From positions 1 through 15,362 of the forward strand of contig JAEYTN010000481.1 of NCBI GenBank assembly GCA_023433985.1: DNA of 15,362 bases, in the 5' to 3' direction. This document shows, one piece after another, positions 13,772-15,362 of the stretch. The translations under genes were made by a program, and so were the position numbers. Origin of the DNA: Pseudomonadota bacterium (lineage in GTDB: Bacteria; Pseudomonadota; Alphaproteobacteria; Rhizobiales; Devosiaceae). The number at the start of each line of letters is the position of its first letter. Positions within the stretch are counted from its first letter, which is position 1. A model generated the notes under the pieces. It made no database searches and had not been told where the DNA came from. It worked only from the letters and a program-made list of their open reading frames with translations.

Positions 13772-15362
13772 CGGTTGGAAAGCCTCCCTTCGATCTGGTT
13801 CAGCACCGAGAATGCGGCTTCGAGCACGTTGGTGCCGGGGCCGAAGATCTCCGCCACACCGGCTTCTCGCAGGAAATCGTAGTCCTGCTCGGGGATCACC
13901 CCGCCGACGATGACGGTGACATCGCCGAGGCCCCTGCCCTTCAGCTCGGCGATGAGCTCCGGCACCAGGGTCTTGTGGCCTGCGGCGAGCGATGAGACGC
14001 CGACGGCATCGACGCGCAGCTGCGCGACATGCTTCGCGACTTCCGGAGCCGTCTCAAACAGGTCGCCCATGTGGACATCAAAGCCGAGATCGGCGAAGGC
14101 GGTGGCGATCACCTTGGCGCCGCGATCGTGCCCGTCCTGCCCCATCTTTGCGATGAAGATGCCGGGAGCGCGTTTTTCAGCCTTCTCAAAGCCGGCAATC
14201 CGCCGCTGCAGTTCGGCATATTGCGGGTCATCGTTGTAGCTCTCGGCATAGACGCCGGAGATGACGCGGGTGACGGCAGAATGGCGGCCGAACTCTGCTT
14301 CGAGTGCGGCCGAAATCTCGCCGAGCGTAGCGCGGACGCGGGCGGCGGGGATGCTGGCGGCGAGGAGGTTGCCGCCGGTGCGGGTGGCTTCGCGGAGGCC
14401 GGCAAGGGCACCGGCCACCGCATCTTGGTCGCGTGTGCGGCGGATGTCGGCGAGGCGGGCGATCTGCTCGTCGCGGACCTTGTGGTTGTCGATCTCGCGG
14501 ATCGGGATTTGCTCTTCGTTCTCAAGCCGGTAGCGGTTGACGCCGACGATGACGTCCTCACCGCGATCGACGCGGGCCTGGCGCAGGGCGGCGGCCTTCT
14601 CAATTTCGAGCTTCGGGGTGCCGGCCTGCACGGCGGCGGTCATGCCGCCCTGGGATTCCACCTCTGCGATCAAGGCTGAAGCGCGCTGGACGAGGTCGGC
14701 AGTGAGGGCCTCGACATAGTAGGAGCCGCCGAGCGGGTCGACCACGTCGGTGACGCGGCTCTCGTGCTGGAGGATGAGCTGCGTGTTGCGGGCGATGCGG
14801 GCGGAGAATTCCGTCGGCAGCGCAATGGCTTCGTCAAAGCTGTTCGTGTGGAGGCTCTGCGTGCCACCGAGCACCGCTGCGAGCGCCTCGATGGTGGTGC
14901 GGACGATATTGTTGTGCGGATCCTGCTCGGTCAGCGACACGCCCGATGTCTGGCAATGGGTGCGTAACATCTGCGATTTCGGGTCTTTGGCGCCTGCGTC
15001 TGCCATGAACTTCTGCCAGAGCGTCCGCGCGGCCCTGAGCTTCGCCACCTCAAGGAAGAAGTTCATGCCGATGCCGAAGAAGAAACTGAGGCGTGGCGCG
15101 AAACTGTCGATGTCGAGACCGCGGGCCTGGGCCGAGCGGACATACTCGATGCCGTCGGCAATGGTGTAGGCCAGTTCCTGCACCGCCGTCGCCCCGGCCT
15201 CGTGCATGTGGTAGCCGGAAATCGAGATCGAGTTGAACTTGGGCATGTGCTCGGCGGTGTAGGCGATGATGTCGCCGACGATCCGCATGCTCGGCTCGGG
15301 CGGGTAGATATAGGTGTTGCGGACCATGAACTCCTTGAGGATGTCGTTCTGGATGGTCCCGT
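13768..15362 (-). CDS. scpA: Methylmalonyl-CoA mutase, 5' part outside window
   Basis: This is the coenzyme-B12-dependent mutase that converts (R)-methylmalonyl-CoA to succinyl-CoA, feeding propionate-derived carbon into the TCA cycle. About 530 C-terminal residues are visible, and the frame is still open at the window edge. The substrate-binding barrel shows [25 protein letters not shown] and [16 protein letters not shown]. The last 125 or so residues form the cobalamin domain with [15 protein letters not shown], whose DGHDRG matches D-x-H-x-x-G with the cobalt-ligating His, followed by VIVGGVIP and FGPGT. It looks like the single-polypeptide or large-subunit form, with the B12 domain fused. 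The stop overlaps the mce start. Confidence 0.97.
   Translation of the reverse strand, partial: GTIQNDILKEFMVRNTYIYPPEPSMRIVGDIIAYTAEHMPKFNSISISGYHMHEAGATAVQELAYTIADGIEYVRSAQARGLDIDSFAPRLSFFFGIGMNFFLEVAKLRAARTLWQKFMADAGAKDPKSQMLRTHCQTSGVSLTEQDPHNNIVRTTIEALAAVLGGTQSLHTNSFDEAIALPTEFSARIARNTQLILQHESRVTDVVDPLGGSYYVEALTADLVQRASALIAEVESQGGMTAAVQAGTPKLEIEKAAALRQARVDRGEDVIVGVNRYRLENEEQIPIREIDNHKVRDEQIARLADIRRTRDQDAVAGALAGLREATRTGGNLLAASIPAARVRATLGEISAALEAEFGRHSAVTRVISGVYAESYNDDPQYAELQRRIAGFEKAEKRAPGIFIAKMGQDGHDRGAKVIATAFADLGFDVHMGDLFETAPEVAKHVAQLRVDAVGVSSLAAGHKTLVPELIAELKGRGLGDVTVIVGGVIPEQDYDFLREAGVAEIFGPGTNVLEAAFSVLNQIEGRLSNR

Overview
This is a GC-rich alphaproteobacterial chromosome segment, most likely Sphingomonadales. 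The assignment is inferred from the high GC, a Ppx/GppA protein with a long basic N-terminal extension, a DUF2793 protein and an overlapping epimerase/methylmalonyl-CoA mutase pair; no rRNA or other phylogenetic marker is present. Nothing looks like a plasmid, prophage or transposon, and no transposase, integrase or CRISPR array was found.

Layout. (1) Positions 1-1600 hold housekeeping genes: the 5' part of a Ppx/GppA phosphatase (minus), a secreted DUF2147 protein (minus), tRNA-Gln(CTG) (plus) and a 72-residue membrane protein (minus). (2) Positions 1601-2039 contain no gene, but have several repeats and dyads plus a weak promoter candidate. (3) Positions 2040-6423 form a plus-strand set: a GT2 glycosyltransferase followed by rfbB-rfbD-rfbA-rfbC, which makes dTDP-L-rhamnose; the four rfb genes overlap at each junction. 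(4) Positions 6460-10695 form a clearly less GC-rich block: a membrane acyltransferase (minus), a GT61/DUF563 glycosyltransferase (plus) and a two-domain GT2 protein with N-terminal FD..YY..HY repeats (minus). (5) Positions 10789-12332 encode a polysaccharide ABC exporter (ATPase and permease, minus). (6) Positions 12408-13232 encode a DUF2793 phage-tail/spike-like protein. (7) Positions 13346-15362 encode methylmalonyl-CoA epimerase and the 3' part of methylmalonyl-CoA mutase.

How it fits together. The centre is an ABC-transporter-dependent surface polysaccharide locus. RfbBDAC supply dTDP-rhamnose, the GT2, GT61 and double-GT2 proteins would assemble the chain, the acyltransferase would decorate it, and the two-gene exporter would move it across the inner membrane. 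The GC-poor block between the conserved rhamnose genes and the exporter looks like a swappable cassette that determines glycan structure.

Most worth a second look: the acyltransferase has a well-placed Shine-Dalgarno sequence in front of an in-frame ATA where ATG would be expected. A DUF2793 protein sits directly upstream of the exporter. Short direct repeats of 17-bp period occur in front of two unrelated genes. I did not find a convincingly new system; the locus is a recognisable type with individual oddities.
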